This document shows, in pieces, positions 43,709 through 52,880 of a DNA stretch of 64,000 nucleotides. The position numbers and the translations under genes were made by a program. The stretch lies in assembly GCF_019049245.1 (NCBI RefSeq), contig NZ_JAGMUK010000059.1, positions 14,808 to 78,807 of the forward strand, written 5' to 3'. The stretch's first letter is position 1. The number at the start of each line of letters is the position of its first letter. The notes under the pieces were generated by a model. The model worked only from the letters and a program-made list of their open reading frames with translations. It had not been told where the DNA came from and ran no database searches. Source of the stretch: Streptomyces sp. AC555_RSS877. GTDB lineage: Bacteria > Actinomycetota > Actinomycetes > Streptomycetales > Streptomycetaceae.

Positions 43709-43928
43709 GGGACACCTCACGGGGCTATACAGGAAGCGGGCCGCGTCCAGCCTACGCGGCACGGACGGGGGTATGCGTACGGCACCAACCCCCACAAGTC
43801 CCCCTCGATGGCGGACCATTCTGCAGACAATCCGCAAATCTCTTCGCCAGGCCGTGTCCTCGGCACGTGTCAGACGGTTATGCCGAGTGGGGGAGCTCCG
43901 CGTCGGGGCCAAGGAAGCAGGAAGAGCG

Positions 43929-44957
43929 ATGCACGTAGGAAGTTTCGTGTTGGCTGCCCAGTTCCCGGGGCAGGGCCAGGGGGAGGCGCTGCACCGCGCG
44001 GTCCGCTCCGCCGAGGTGGCCGAGGAGGCCGGGCTGGACGCGGTCTGGCTGGCCGAGCACCACTTCGTGCCGTACGGCACGTGTCCGTCGGCCGTCACGC
44101 TGGCGGCGTTACTGCTCGGCCGCACCCACCGCATCCGGGTCGGCACCGCTGTCAGCGTGCTGTCCACCACGCACCCCGTGGCACTCGGCGAGCAGGCCGC
44201 GCTGCTGCACCTGACGAGCGGCGGGCGTTTCTCGCTCGGCGTGGGGCGCGGCGGACCCTGGGTCGACCTGGAGGTGTTCGGCTCGGGCCTGGAGGCGTAC
44301 GAGTCGGGGTTCCCGGAATCACTCGATCTGCTGGTGCGCTGGCTGCGCGAGCCCTCGGTCGCCGCCTCGGGCGAGCGGTTCGCCTTCCGTGAGGTCCCCG
44401 TCGTCCCCAGGCCCTCCGAGGCGCTGACGGAGACCGCGGGCCCGGAGGTCGTCGTCGCGTGCACCTCCCCGGCGAGCGTGCGGCTGGCCGCCGAGCGCGG
44501 GCTGGCGATGCTGCTCGGGATGCACGTCGGGGACGAGGAGAAGGCCGAGATGGTCGCGCTGTGGCGCAGGCACGCGCGCGCGTCCGGGCATCCCCCGGAG
44601 CAGGTCCTCGGGGCGGCGCACGTGTCGGCCGGCGTCTGCCAGATCGCGGACCGGCGCCAGGACGCGGTCGAGACGCTGACGAAGGCGATGCCGGGCTGGC
44701 TCAGGCAGGGGCTCGGCGCCCATGTCACGGTGGACGGCCGCGAGCGTTCGATGCGCGACCCGCTGGCCTACACCGAACTGCTCTGCGGACTGCACCCGGT
44801 GGGCACTCCGCGGCTGTGCGCCGACCGCCTCGCGGCGACCAGCGAGCGGACCGGCGTCTCCCGGTTCGCCTTGCTCACCGAGGGCTCGGGTGACCTGGCG
44901 GCCACCGAGGAGAATATCCGGCGGCTGGGTGCCGAGGTCATCCCCCACCTCGGCTGA
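43929..44957 (+). CDS. LLM-class flavin-dependent monooxygenase
   Basis: 342 aa TIM-barrel protein of the bacterial luciferase family using FMNH2 or F420. It shows AEEAGLDAVWLAEHHFVPYG, IRVGTAVSVLSTTHPVALGE, SGGRFSLGVGRGGPWVDLEV, and a conserved C-terminal GVSRFALLTEG. Start ATG 43929 after AGGAAGAG. The upstream 218 bp, partly antisense to the small Zn-ribbon gene, would hold its promoter. Substrate unknown. Confidence 0.85.
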   Translation: MHVGSFVLAAQFPGQGQGEALHRAVRSAEVAEEAGLDAVWLAEHHFVPYGTCPSAVTLAALLLGRTHRIRVGTAVSVLSTTHPVALGEQAALLHLTSGGRFSLGVGRGGPWVDLEVFGSGLEAYESGFPESLDLLVRWLREPSVAASGERFAFREVPVVPRPSEALTETAGPEVVVACTSPASVRLAAERGLAMLLGMHVGDEEKAEMVALWRRHARASGHPPEQVLGAAHVSAGVCQIADRRQDAVETLTKAMPGWLRQGLGAHVTVDGRERSMRDPLAYTELLCGLHPVGTPRLCADRLAATSERTGVSRFALLTEGSGDLAATEENIRRLGAEVIPHLG

Positions 44958-45040
44958 ACGGCCCTGTCGGGCAGGGAGCTTGCCGCCCCGGTACTGAAGC
45001 ACCTCCCGCGTACGGAGCGGCAAGCCAGCAGCTCACTGCG

Positions 45041-45433
45041 TCAGCAGTCCCGAAGCTCCGGGGACTGGTTCAGCAGCTGGTTGCGCGCCGAGGTGAAACG
45101 GGCCAGCGTCTCGTCGACGGAGGAGTCCAACGGGAACACCGCCACCCGGTGGCAGTTCTGGAACGCCAGCCGCACGCCGAAGTGCCGTTGCAGCGCGCCG
45201 CGTATCGCGTCACTCGCAAGCGCACGCAGCAGCTGACCGCGTGCCTGCTCGTCCGGCGGGGGCGTCTGGTTGTCGGCGAACTGACCGCCGTCGACCTTCA
45301 GCTGGGCCACCAGGGAGCTGATCATCTCCCACGCGTAGGGCAGGGAGGTCCGGACGCAGTCGACGAAGGCAGCTTCGTCGACCTCGCCTCGCTCGGCCTG
45401 ATCGAGTAGGGCCGGTGAGACGTCGAGCGACAT
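45041..45433 (-). CDS. SCO5389-family protein
   Basis: 130 aa soluble, mostly helical. It begins MSLDVSPALLDQAERGEVDE and continues with ALASDAIRGALQRHFGVRLA; the name is that used for the conserved Streptomyces family. No catalytic motif is visible. ATG 45433 with GAGGAG upstream. Its start is divergent from nucS, with a 300-bp gap. Synteny with nucS is conserved as recalled, but no functional link is known. Confidence 0.78.
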   Translation of the reverse strand: MSLDVSPALLDQAERGEVDEAAFVDCVRTSLPYAWEMISSLVAQLKVDGGQFADNQTPPPDEQARGQLLRALASDAIRGALQRHFGVRLAFQNCHRVAVFPLDSSVDETLARFTSARNQLLNQSPELRDC

Positions 45434-45733
45434 GGGTTCTCCTCTCGCACCCCCGATCAACAGGGGTTGCCGGACAGATAAGGGGGGTTCGCGATACCGA
45501 ACACGCTGTGTACACGACTCGCGACCTCCCGTTTACTACCGTAAGCAACGGACGGTGACGGCACCAGGAGAATGCGTACATGCACAGACCTCATTAGGCA
45601 CACAATCGGCCACAACCGAACAGGTATGTTCCACAACAAGAGGGGCGGCCCGCAGGGCCTCGGTTGAGGGCGGTGGTGGGCGACGGGAGGGCGAATCGCG
45701 TGCACTGGCGCCCGTCGAGTAGCGTTGCCGACC
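45434..45733. promoter_or_regulatory. 300-bp gap between the SCO5389-family gene and nucS
   Basis: No gene is supported here. TAGCGT (45720-45725) lies 8 bp before the nucS ATG and would make a leaderless transcript. GTGTACAC in the middle is a palindrome of unknown use. No hairpin terminator stood out. Confidence 0.4.
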
Positions 45734-46405
45734 ATGCGTCTCGTCATCGCCCGGTGCTCCGTCGACTACGCCGGCCGGCTCACCGCCCACCTCCCCTCCG
45801 CCCCCCGTCTCATCCTGGTGAAGGCGGACGGCAGCGTCTCGATTCACGCGGACGACCGGGCCTACAAGCCCCTGAACTGGATGTCGCCGCCCTGCACGCT
45901 GAAGGAGGGTTCCGGCGAGGAGGAAGGCGTCTGGACCGTCATCAACAAGGCGGGCGAGAAGCTCATCATCACGATGGAGGAAGTTCTCCACGACTCCTCG
46001 CACGAGCTGGGCGTGGATCCCGGCCTGATCAAGGACGGCGTGGAAGCACACCTCCAGGAGCTCCTCGCCGACCGCATCGAAACCCTCGGCGAGGGCTACA
46101 CGCTCATCCGCCGCGAGTACATGACGGCCATCGGCCCGGTCGACATCCTGTGCCGGGACGCGGACGGCCAGACGGTCGCGGTGGAGATCAAGCGGCGCGG
46201 CGAGATCGACGGGGTCGAGCAACTCACCCGCTACCTGGAGCTGTTGAACCGCGATCCCCATCTCGCCCCGGTCCGCGGCCTCTTCGCCGCCCAGGAGATC
46301 AAGCCGCAGGCCCGCGTCCTCGCCACGGACCGCGGCATCGGCTGCACGGTCCTCGACTACAACGCCCTGCGAGGCATCGAGGACGACAAGCTGCGGCTGT
46401 TCTGA
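45734..46405 (+). CDS. nucS: NucS/EndoMS mismatch-specific endonuclease
   Basis: 223 aa. Functions in the non-canonical mismatch repair of actinobacteria that lack MutS/MutL, cutting both strands at mismatches. The N-terminal domain begins MRLVIARCSVDYAGRLTAHL. The nuclease core has Asp137 in GPVDILCRD and Glu151-x-Lys153 in AVEIKRRG. The C-terminus ends LRLF (220-223), the beta-clamp-binding tail described for this family. ATG 45734 follows a -10-like TAGCGT. A 14-bp perfect hairpin terminates it. Confidence 0.93.
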   Translation: MRLVIARCSVDYAGRLTAHLPSAPRLILVKADGSVSIHADDRAYKPLNWMSPPCTLKEGSGEEEGVWTVINKAGEKLIITMEEVLHDSSHELGVDPGLIKDGVEAHLQELLADRIETLGEGYTLIRREYMTAIGPVDILCRDADGQTVAVEIKRRGEIDGVEQLTRYLELLNRDPHLAPVRGLFAAQEIKPQARVLATDRGIGCTVLDYNALRGIEDDKLRLF

Positions 46406-46426
46406 CGCTCACTCCTCCACGACGTG

Positions 46427-46460
46427 AAGGGCCCGGTCCGTTTCCCCGGACCGGGCCCTT
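46427..46460. terminator. Bidirectional terminator after nucS
   Basis: AAGGGCCCGGTCCG (46427-46440) pairs perfectly with CGGACCGGGCCCTT (46447-46460) over a 6-nt loop. It sits between convergent genes. Confidence 0.88.
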
Positions 46461-46488
46461 CCGCGCTGTGCCCGCGCCTGTACGGGCG

Positions 46489-49080
46489 TCAGATCACCGA
46501 CTCCGCGCTGCTCGGCGATCCCGCCTCGCTGGTCTGCGGGGCACCGGCGGAGCTGCTGGTCTCCACCGGTGAGGAGGCCGGACCGCTGGCCGAGTCCGAG
46601 GTCTCCGGGGAGGAGGCCGGCGGGCTCGTCGGTGTCGGCGGGGTCGACGGGGACGTCGAAGTCGACGGCGGTGTCGACGGGGACGTGGAAGTGGTCGGCG
46701 GCTTCGTCGGCGACGTCGGCGCCGTGGGCGAGGTCGGCGGCTTCGTCGTCGGCGGCTTCGTCGGCGAGGTCGACGAACCGCTGCTCGGCCCCTGCGTCCC
46801 GCTCGGCTCGTCGGACGGCTCGGCCGGGTCCGTGGGCGTCGGGTCGTCGGAGGTGCCGTACGTGCCGTCCGGCCCCGGATCAGTCGGGCGGCTGGTGGCC
46901 GCACCGGTGTCGCCGGAACCGTCGTCGTTCTTCGGCACGTCCGCGCCCAGGCTGCCGTCGTTCAGGCCCTGGCTGGCCGACGGGTTGACGCCGACCTGGT
47001 CGGACGGGCTGGTGGGATCGTTCTCCGAGGTCGCCCCGAGCGTCACCACCGTGCCGAGCACGGCCACCAGCAGCGCGCCCGCGCCGGCCGCCACGAGGTT
47101 GCGCTTGGCGAGCCCCTTGAGGCCGCCCCGGGCCTTGTGCGACACCCCTGACGGAACCGGTGCGGGCGACGACGCCTGATAGGTGACCAGCGCGGAGCTG
47201 TCGGCCGACCGCTGAAGCTGCGGGAACGCCGTCGGGACGCCGCCAGGGGGCGACTGCGACTCCTCGTACCGGGCCTCCGGCACCTCCTCCCCCGCCATCG
47301 CGGCGAGGCCGGGCACGGTGCCCGAGCGGTCGGCGACCAGGGCGAGGGCCCGGCGCCCGGCGACGGTGCCGCGCTTGTCGGCGAGGGCGCCGCGCAGGCC
47401 GATCGAGGCCTCCAGTTCGGCACGGGCCCGGTCGAACTGTCCGCCGCAGAGCGCGAGAATGCCCAACTCATGGTGGAAGTAAGCCTGTTCCGACACGTCT
47501 CCGGCGAGCCGGGCGGCCTCGGCGCCGGAGCGCAGCGCCCGCTCCCAGGCGCCCCAGTGGCCGCCCGCGGCGAACGCCGGTGCCGCCGTGCGGGCCAGCC
47601 GCACGGTGGCGTTCTCCTCGTCCTCGGCGGGCGGTGTCGTGCCCGGTACGAGGAGAGCGAGGGCGGCGAGCAGGGCGTCCGCCTCGGCGCACACCCGCTC
47701 GGGGGTGACCGAGGGGTGTCCCGCCCACCAGGCGTAGTGCTGGGCGGCGGTGCGGGCGCCGGCCTCGATGTCGTCGTCGTAGCCGGCGGCCTCCAGCTGC
47801 GTCTGGACGCCGGCGGCCAGGCGGTAGCGGGAGCCGACCGGGGAGACCAGGCCGCAGGAGGCCAGCTCGCCGAGGGCGGCATCCGCGTGGGTGTCGCCGA
47901 CGAGGGCGGGCAGGTGCGCCTGGTGGGGCACCTCGCCGCCGAGCGCGACGGCGAACCGCAGGGTGGCGCGCGCCGAGTCGCTGAGCCGGGTGGCGAGCAG
48001 CGGGGCGGGCGCGGCGGCCTCGCCGAGCGCGGGCAGGGGGACGTTCTCGCCCTCGTCCGGGGCGGAGGACGGGCCCGTGGAGGTGTCGAAGGGCGCGTCG
48101 AACGGTGCGTCGAAAGGCGCGCCGACCGGTGTGGCGTCCGCGAAGACACCGAACTCGTCGACGGCCCCGGCTCCGGCCCGCAGCCGGTCGCGGTGCCGCA
48201 GCAGCGCCCCGGCCTGGACGAACCGCAACGGCAGGCCTTCGGACTCGAACCAGAGGTCGCCGGCCCAGTTGGCCTCTTCCTCCGTGAGGACGCGGCCGAC
48301 AGAGCGTTCCAGGAGTTCCACGCCGTCGGCGCGCTCCAGTCCGCCGAGGAAGACCTCTTCGAGGGCGGAGTCGGCGGACGGGGCGGGCACGTCGGGTGTG
48401 GCCGCGACCAGGAAGGCGCACTCGGGCGTGGCGTCCAGCAGTTCGTCCAGTGCGGCGCCGCCGAACTCGATGTCGTCGAGGACGACGACCGCGCCGATCT
48501 CACGGACGTAGGAGAGCAGTTCGTCCCGGTCCGGGCGGTGCAGGGGCGCGTCGTAGACGGCGTAGAACAGGTCGTGGAACAGGTCGCTCGACGTGCGGTG
48601 GTAGCCGCTGAGGCGGATGACGCCGTCGGGGGCGAGGTCCGCGCAGTCCTCGGCGACGATGTCGAGGAGGCTGGTGCGGCCGGAGCCGGCCGGGCCGGTG
48701 AGGCGTACGGAGCGGCCGCGGGCGAGCAGTCGTACCAGTCGCTCGCGCTCCTCCTGGCGGGCCAGGAACGGCAGCTCCGGCCGGGTGGGGCCGGGCGGGA
48801 CCGGTGGCCTGGCCGCGCGGGCGACGTCCGCGCGTTCGGCCGCGCCGAGCTTCTCGGGACGGCCGGGGCGCTCGCCCGGCGGGCAGGCCTCTATCTCGCT
48901 GCCGTCGACGGGATTGACGGTGAGCAGGTAGTCGCCCACGACGAGCTGCACCGTGCGGGCGAGTGCGGGCGCGTGCTGCCCGAAGTCCGATGTGAGGGAG
49001 TCCCTGGGCGGCCTCCGGCTCGACGCATGGGCGTCACCGTCGTGGCCGTACTCCTCGGGCTCCCGGTTGTTCGGGTCCAT
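46489..49080 (-). CDS. STAND-like NTPase with TPR-like region, one TM helix and Ser/Thr/Pro tail
   Basis: 863 aa. An N-terminal domain precedes a P-loop module with GPAGSGRTS (129-137) and a Walker B-like VVVLDDIEF (198-206). Helical winged-helix/TPR-like sequence follows (about 300-560). Near residue 661 a single hydrophobic helix appears (NLVAAGAGALLVAVLGTVVT), after a basic stretch, and the last 180 residues are Ser/Thr/Pro-rich low complexity. Orientation would place the NTPase in the cytoplasm and the tail outside. Annotated elsewhere simply as ATP-binding protein; role unknown. ATG 49080. Confidence 0.75.
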   Translation of the reverse strand: MDPNNREPEEYGHDGDAHASSRRPPRDSLTSDFGQHAPALARTVQLVVGDYLLTVNPVDGSEIEACPPGERPGRPEKLGAAERADVARAARPPVPPGPTRPELPFLARQEERERLVRLLARGRSVRLTGPAGSGRTSLLDIVAEDCADLAPDGVIRLSGYHRTSSDLFHDLFYAVYDAPLHRPDRDELLSYVREIGAVVVLDDIEFGGAALDELLDATPECAFLVAATPDVPAPSADSALEEVFLGGLERADGVELLERSVGRVLTEEEANWAGDLWFESEGLPLRFVQAGALLRHRDRLRAGAGAVDEFGVFADATPVGAPFDAPFDAPFDTSTGPSSAPDEGENVPLPALGEAAAPAPLLATRLSDSARATLRFAVALGGEVPHQAHLPALVGDTHADAALGELASCGLVSPVGSRYRLAAGVQTQLEAAGYDDDIEAGARTAAQHYAWWAGHPSVTPERVCAEADALLAALALLVPGTTPPAEDEENATVRLARTAAPAFAAGGHWGAWERALRSGAEAARLAGDVSEQAYFHHELGILALCGGQFDRARAELEASIGLRGALADKRGTVAGRRALALVADRSGTVPGLAAMAGEEVPEARYEESQSPPGGVPTAFPQLQRSADSSALVTYQASSPAPVPSGVSHKARGGLKGLAKRNLVAAGAGALLVAVLGTVVTLGATSENDPTSPSDQVGVNPSASQGLNDGSLGADVPKNDDGSGDTGAATSRPTDPGPDGTYGTSDDPTPTDPAEPSDEPSGTQGPSSGSSTSPTKPPTTKPPTSPTAPTSPTKPPTTSTSPSTPPSTSTSPSTPPTPTSPPASSPETSDSASGPASSPVETSSSAGAPQTSEAGSPSSAESVI

Positions 49081-49335
49081 AAAGTCAAGCCCCCCAAAAG
49101 CGTCGTGTGCCGGCTCCGGCCCCTCCCGGCCTGTTGCACACCGCGCTGTCGCCTCTGGTCCGGGCCCGCTCGAGGGTAGTCGGCAGCGGGCGACCGAACC
49201 CTAAACCTTTGCACAGTATCTACGACAGCCCGGGGTCCCGCGCCGTCCGAGACGTCACAGTCTCATGAGGATTGCGCACGACGTGTGTTTCGCAACCGGA
49301 AACACCCGGCCGCCCCGCCCCACCTGTACCGCAGG

Positions 49336-49659
49336 TCACACCCGGGGCAGCGACTCGACTCCGATACCGCCCTCGATCGCGAGGATCCTATGCAGTCGCG
49401 TGGCGACCAGCAGGCGCTGCATCTGCGGCGGTACGCCACGCAGCACGAGCCGTCGGCCGCAGCGGCCGGCGCGCCGGTGTGCCCCCATGATCACTCCGAG
49501 GCCGGTGGCGTCCCAGGAGTCCAGCTCGGACAGGTCGAGCACGAGGTCGCCGACTCCGTCGTCGACGGCCGTGTGCAGGACCGTACGGGCGTCCGCCGCG
49601 CTGCGGACGTCGAGGCGGCCCCCGACGACCAGCTCGGCGTGGTCGCCCCTGATGTACAT
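49336..49659 (-). CDS. STAS-domain anti-sigma factor antagonist
   Basis: 107 aa single STAS domain: LVVGGRLDVRSAADARTVLH, LVLDLSELDSWDATGLGVIM. The usual phosphorylation serine region is DATGLG, with Thr in the place where many family members have Ser. ATG 49659 with GGGGAGCG upstream. It would bind an anti-sigma kinase in a partner-switch, but no such kinase is adjacent. Confidence 0.85.
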   Translation of the reverse strand: MYIRGDHAELVVGGRLDVRSAADARTVLHTAVDDGVGDLVLDLSELDSWDATGLGVIMGAHRRAGRCGRRLVLRGVPPQMQRLLVATRLHRILAIEGGIGVESLPRV

Positions 49660-49821
49660 ATGCGCTCCCCGTGCGTCGTCTCGTGCTCCGCGGAAGTGAA
49701 AGGCCGGTGATGCAACCTCTGACTGCGTGGGACGGTCAGAGGTTGCCGTCCGTAAGCGAACCGATACCGAATTCACCCGGGGGGGTGATGCTCCCGGGGC
49801 CTGTGCGGTTTCCGTGCTTGA

Positions 49822-50670
49822 TCAGTGCTTGTAGAAGCCCTGCCCGCTCTTGCGCCCGATGTCACCGGCGTCAACCATCCGGCGCATCAGCTCCGGTGGG
49901 GCGAACTTCTCGTCCTGGGACTCGGTGTAGATGTTGCCGGTGGCGTGCAGCAGGATGTCGACGCCGGTGAGGTCCGCCGTGGCGAGCGGCCCCATCGCGT
50001 GGCCGAAGCCCAGCTTGCAGGCGAGGTCGATGTCCTCGGCGGTGGCCACGCCCGACTCGTACAGCTTCGCCGCCTCGACGACGAGCGCCGAGATGAGACG
50101 GGTCGTCACGAAGCCGGCCACGTCACGGTTGACGACGATGCAGGTCTTGCCGACGGATTCGGCGAACTCCCGTGCGGTGGCGAGGGTTTCGTCGCTCGTC
50201 TTGTAGCCGCGCACCAGCTCGCACAGCTGCATCATGGGGACCGGCGAGAAGAAGTGCGTGCCGACCACGCGCTCCGGGCGCTCCGTCACTGCCGCGATCT
50301 TGGTGATCGGAATGGCGGAGGTGTTGGAGGCGAGCACGGCGTCGTCCCGCACGACCTTGTCGAGGGCCCGGAAGATCTCGTGCTTGACTTCGAGCTTCTC
50401 GAATACGGCCTCGACGACGATGTCGGCGTCGGCCACGGCGTCCAGGTCGGTGGTCGCGGTGATCCGGGCGAGGGCGGCGTCGGCGTCGTGCGCCTCGAGC
50501 CTGCCCTTGCTCACGAACTTGTCGTACGAGGCCTTGATGCCGTCGATGCCACGCTGGAGTGCCGCGTCGGTGACGTCACGCAGGACGACGTCCCAGCCCG
50601 CCTGCGCGGAGACCTGGGCGATACCGGAACCCATCAGGCCGGCGCCGATGACGGCAAGCTTCCGTGCCAC
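49822..50670 (-). CDS. hbdA: 3-hydroxybutyryl-CoA dehydrogenase
   Basis: 282 aa. NAD(P)-binding GAGLMGSG near the N-terminus, active-site His in GTHFFSPVPMM, and Asn in NRDVAGFVTTR identify the family. It oxidises 3-hydroxybutyryl-CoA or reduces acetoacetyl-CoA, acting with thiolases in butyryl-CoA and extender-unit supply. GTG 50670 with GGGGAG upstream. No operon partner. Confidence 0.92.
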   Translation of the reverse strand: MARKLAVIGAGLMGSGIAQVSAQAGWDVVLRDVTDAALQRGIDGIKASYDKFVSKGRLEAHDADAALARITATTDLDAVADADIVVEAVFEKLEVKHEIFRALDKVVRDDAVLASNTSAIPITKIAAVTERPERVVGTHFFSPVPMMQLCELVRGYKTSDETLATAREFAESVGKTCIVVNRDVAGFVTTRLISALVVEAAKLYESGVATAEDIDLACKLGFGHAMGPLATADLTGVDILLHATGNIYTESQDEKFAPPELMRRMVDAGDIGRKSGQGFYKH

Positions 50671-50819
50671 TGTGCGACTCCCCTTTGAATGACTGCACAC
50701 GAGCGCTTACAGGCTGTTGACGATTGCCTCTCCGGCGGACCCTAGCGAAGGTGAGGGGCTGTGTGACCGGTAAGTAATGCGCGTCACGTCTCATCTGACG
50801 GACATCACACCGGCCCGGC

Positions 50820-51104
50820 TCAGCGCTCCCCTCGTACGGCGTAGTTGAGCACCTTCTCGCCCAACAGCTCCTCGATGCCGTCGAGAAGCACGAGCCTATC
50901 TCGTAACACTTCGTCCGGATTGCGCCCGCCGACCGTCTCACGGCCGACGGCGACGAAGACGGTGTGGTGGATCCACGCGAGCTGACCGGCGATCAGGCGG
51001 GCAGGGGCGGCCGGGAGCGCGGGGGCGACGCGTCCGGGATGACGTGCGGGATACGGTCGTACCCCTCCATCAGGCCCACCCGGGGCGAAACCGCCTCGGC
51101 TTCA
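50820..51104 (-). pseudogene. Remnant resembling the C-terminus of a TetR-type regulator
   Basis: One minus-strand frame between two stops reads RLIAGQLAWIHHTVFVAVGR, ETVGGRNPDEVLRDRLVLLD, GIEELLGEKVLNYAVRGER, which looks like the helical C-terminal part of a TetR-family protein. No start codon is well placed and no HTH is found upstream in any frame before position 51350. I call it a truncated or frameshifted remnant; a short real gene with an unusual start is the alternative. Confidence 0.35.
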
Positions 51105-51360
51105 CCGCGCGGCCCGCGCGGCCGGCTCCCCCCGCCTCGCGCCCCCGCCGGCGATGAGGCTCCGCACGCCGGCGCGGTCCGGCCCCGCGATCGACGCGAT
51201 GTGCCGCTGTCCGGTGGACACGGTGCGGGAGGCTTACGTCGGCTCGTACACGACAACGCCCGGCTGTACGGCGTCCTGGCGGCCGTCGGCCTCGCCGCAC
51301 CGTCCGTGACAGTGGGCACACGGACCTTCCGGATGTCCGGTGCGTAACTACTCTGACCTC
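51105..51360. other. Gene-free, possibly degenerate sequence
   Basis: Minus-strand frames give short pieces only. One, TGQRHIASIAGPDRAG at about 51160-51212, faintly recalls a LacI-type GHRRIAFIAGP strand, but it is interrupted by stops on both sides. The last 12 bp hold TACTCT (51349-51354), a probable -10 for the adenosyltransferase gene. Confidence 0.3.
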
Positions 51361-51933
51361 ATGGTCAATCTGACGCGCATCTACACCAGGACCGGCGACC
51401 AGGGCACCACCGCCCTCGGCGACATGAGCCGGGTCGCCAAGACCGACGCCCGGATCACCGCGTACGCCGACGCCAACGAGGCCAACGCGGTGATCGGCAC
51501 GGCGATCGCGCTGGGCGGGCTGGACGAGGAGATCGTCAAGGTCCTCACCCGGGTGCAGAACGACCTGTTCGACGTGGGCGCGGACCTGTCGACTCCGGTG
51601 GTGGAGAAGCCGGAGTTCCCGCCCCTGCGGGTCGAGCAGTTCTACGTCGACAAGCTGGAGGCGGACTGCGACCGCTTCAACGAGCGGCTGGAGAAGCTGC
51701 GGTCCTTCATCCTGCCGGGGGGAACCCCGGGCGCGGCCCTCCTCCACCAGGCCTGCACGGTCGTACGCCGGGCCGAGCGGTCCACGTGGGCGGCGATGGA
51801 GGTGCACGGCGAGGTGATGAACCCCCTCACCGCGACCTACCTCAACCGCCTGTCGGACCTGCTGTTCATCCTGGCGCGGACCGCGAACAAGGACGTCGGC
51901 GACGCCCTGTGGGTGCCCGGCGGGGAACGCTGA
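51361..51933 (+). CDS. ATP:cob(I)alamin adenosyltransferase, PduO type
   Basis: 190 aa. It makes adenosylcobalamin, the cofactor of IcmA and methylmalonyl-CoA mutase. Conserved residues of PduO enzymes are present: RIYTRTGDQGTTALGDMSRV at the N-terminus, VVRRAERSTWAAM, and TYLNRLSDLLFILAR. ATG 51361 lies 6 bp after a TACTCT box without a Shine-Dalgarno, so probably leaderless. It fits the B12-dependent genes elsewhere in the window. Confidence 0.92.
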   Translation: MVNLTRIYTRTGDQGTTALGDMSRVAKTDARITAYADANEANAVIGTAIALGGLDEEIVKVLTRVQNDLFDVGADLSTPVVEKPEFPPLRVEQFYVDKLEADCDRFNERLEKLRSFILPGGTPGAALLHQACTVVRRAERSTWAAMEVHGEVMNPLTATYLNRLSDLLFILARTANKDVGDALWVPGGER

Positions 51934-51935
51934 CG

Positions 51936-52145
51936 TCAGCGTCCGCCGGCCGGCGGACGCCGCGTCTGGGCCAGGCCCATCAGGACGAGCACCGCCCCGA
52001 CGCACATCATCACCACGCCGACCTTCGTCAAGGTCACGACCGGGGTCTCGACATCCCCGGTGAACAGCCACAGCACCAGTCCGACCCCGAAGGTGCCGGC
52101 GCCCTCCAGCAGGTTCTTCCTCGCCTTGCTCATCGCCTGGCTCAT
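51936..52145 (-). CDS. Small two-helix membrane protein
   Basis: 69 aa. Two hydrophobic helices (GAGTFGVGLVLWLFTG and KVGVVMMCVGAVLVLMGLAQ) separated by a short loop. ATG 52145, with GGAGAG upstream, overlaps the stop of the preceding gene by one base (TGATG). Unknown function; converges with the adenosyltransferase gene with 2 bp between stop codons. Confidence 0.72.
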   Translation of the reverse strand: MSQAMSKARKNLLEGAGTFGVGLVLWLFTGDVETPVVTLTKVGVVMMCVGAVLVLMGLAQTRRPPAGGR

Positions 52146-52729
52146 CAGCGGGCACTCTCCTTCGTGAGGCTGGTGCGGTGTTCCGGCTCGGTTCCGGCCG
52201 GTGCCTTCTTCGGCCAGATCAGATAGGCCAGCGCGACCAGGCCGTGGATGCCGACCGCCCTGAGCGCGACCTGCTGGAAGGCGCGCAGGGACGAGATGTC
52301 GCCCGAGTCGCCGACGTACCAGACCGCCCCCTGGAGCAGGGCGCACGCCACGGCCGCGGCCAGGAGCGTACGCAGCCACAGGCGGCCCTCGTGCCGGGCC
52401 CGCGCCATGCCGTACCGCGGCGGGCCCACGGGCTTCGGGGCGCCGCCCAGGCGGTGGGCGGCGTGGCCGTCGAGCCAGCGGATCGTGTAGTGGCCGTAGG
52501 CGACGGTGTAGCCGATGTAGAGCGCGGCCAGGCCGTGCTCCCAGCCCGGTTCGGCGCCGTTGCGCAGGTCGATCGCCGTGACGACGAACAGGACCAGCTC
52601 CAGCACCGGCTCGCACAGCAGCAGCACCACGCTCGTCCGGCGCCGCCTCAGCAGATAGCGGGCGGCCAGGCCCAGCGCCAGCAGCACCCAGAATCCGACC
52701 TCGCAGGCGATGATCAACGCGACGATCAC
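52145..52729 (-). CDS. Integral membrane protein of unknown function
   Basis: 194 aa from GTG 52729 (AAGGGAGCC upstream). About five hydrophobic segments, including IVALIIACEVGFWVLLALGL, TSVVLLLCEPVLELVLFVVT and LWLRTLLAAAVACALLQGAV. The C-terminal tail is basic. It is co-transcribed with the small membrane protein and divergent from a NarL-type kinase, whose system may act on it. Confidence 0.78.
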   Translation of the reverse strand: MIVALIIACEVGFWVLLALGLAARYLLRRRRTSVVLLLCEPVLELVLFVVTAIDLRNGAEPGWEHGLAALYIGYTVAYGHYTIRWLDGHAAHRLGGAPKPVGPPRYGMARARHEGRLWLRTLLAAAVACALLQGAVWYVGDSGDISSLRAFQQVALRAVGIHGLVALAYLIWPKKAPAGTEPEHRTSLTKESAR

Positions 52730-52880
52730 GGTTGGCTCCCTTCGGTCACCTTCCAGGCTCCCGGCGGAATCCGGGCGAGGCGTCGTCGGCGGTGACGAGG
52801 TCGCGGTACATCGAAGGATGCAGTGCCGGACGGTCCCTGGGAAGCACGCGTGCGTCGCGCGGCCCGTGTTGGATGGGGCC

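Noticed and set aside
50964..51347. 127-codon plus-strand frame before the adenosyltransferase gene
   Set aside because: Gly/Arg-rich composition and no ribosome site; it overlaps the TetR-like remnant on the other strand.
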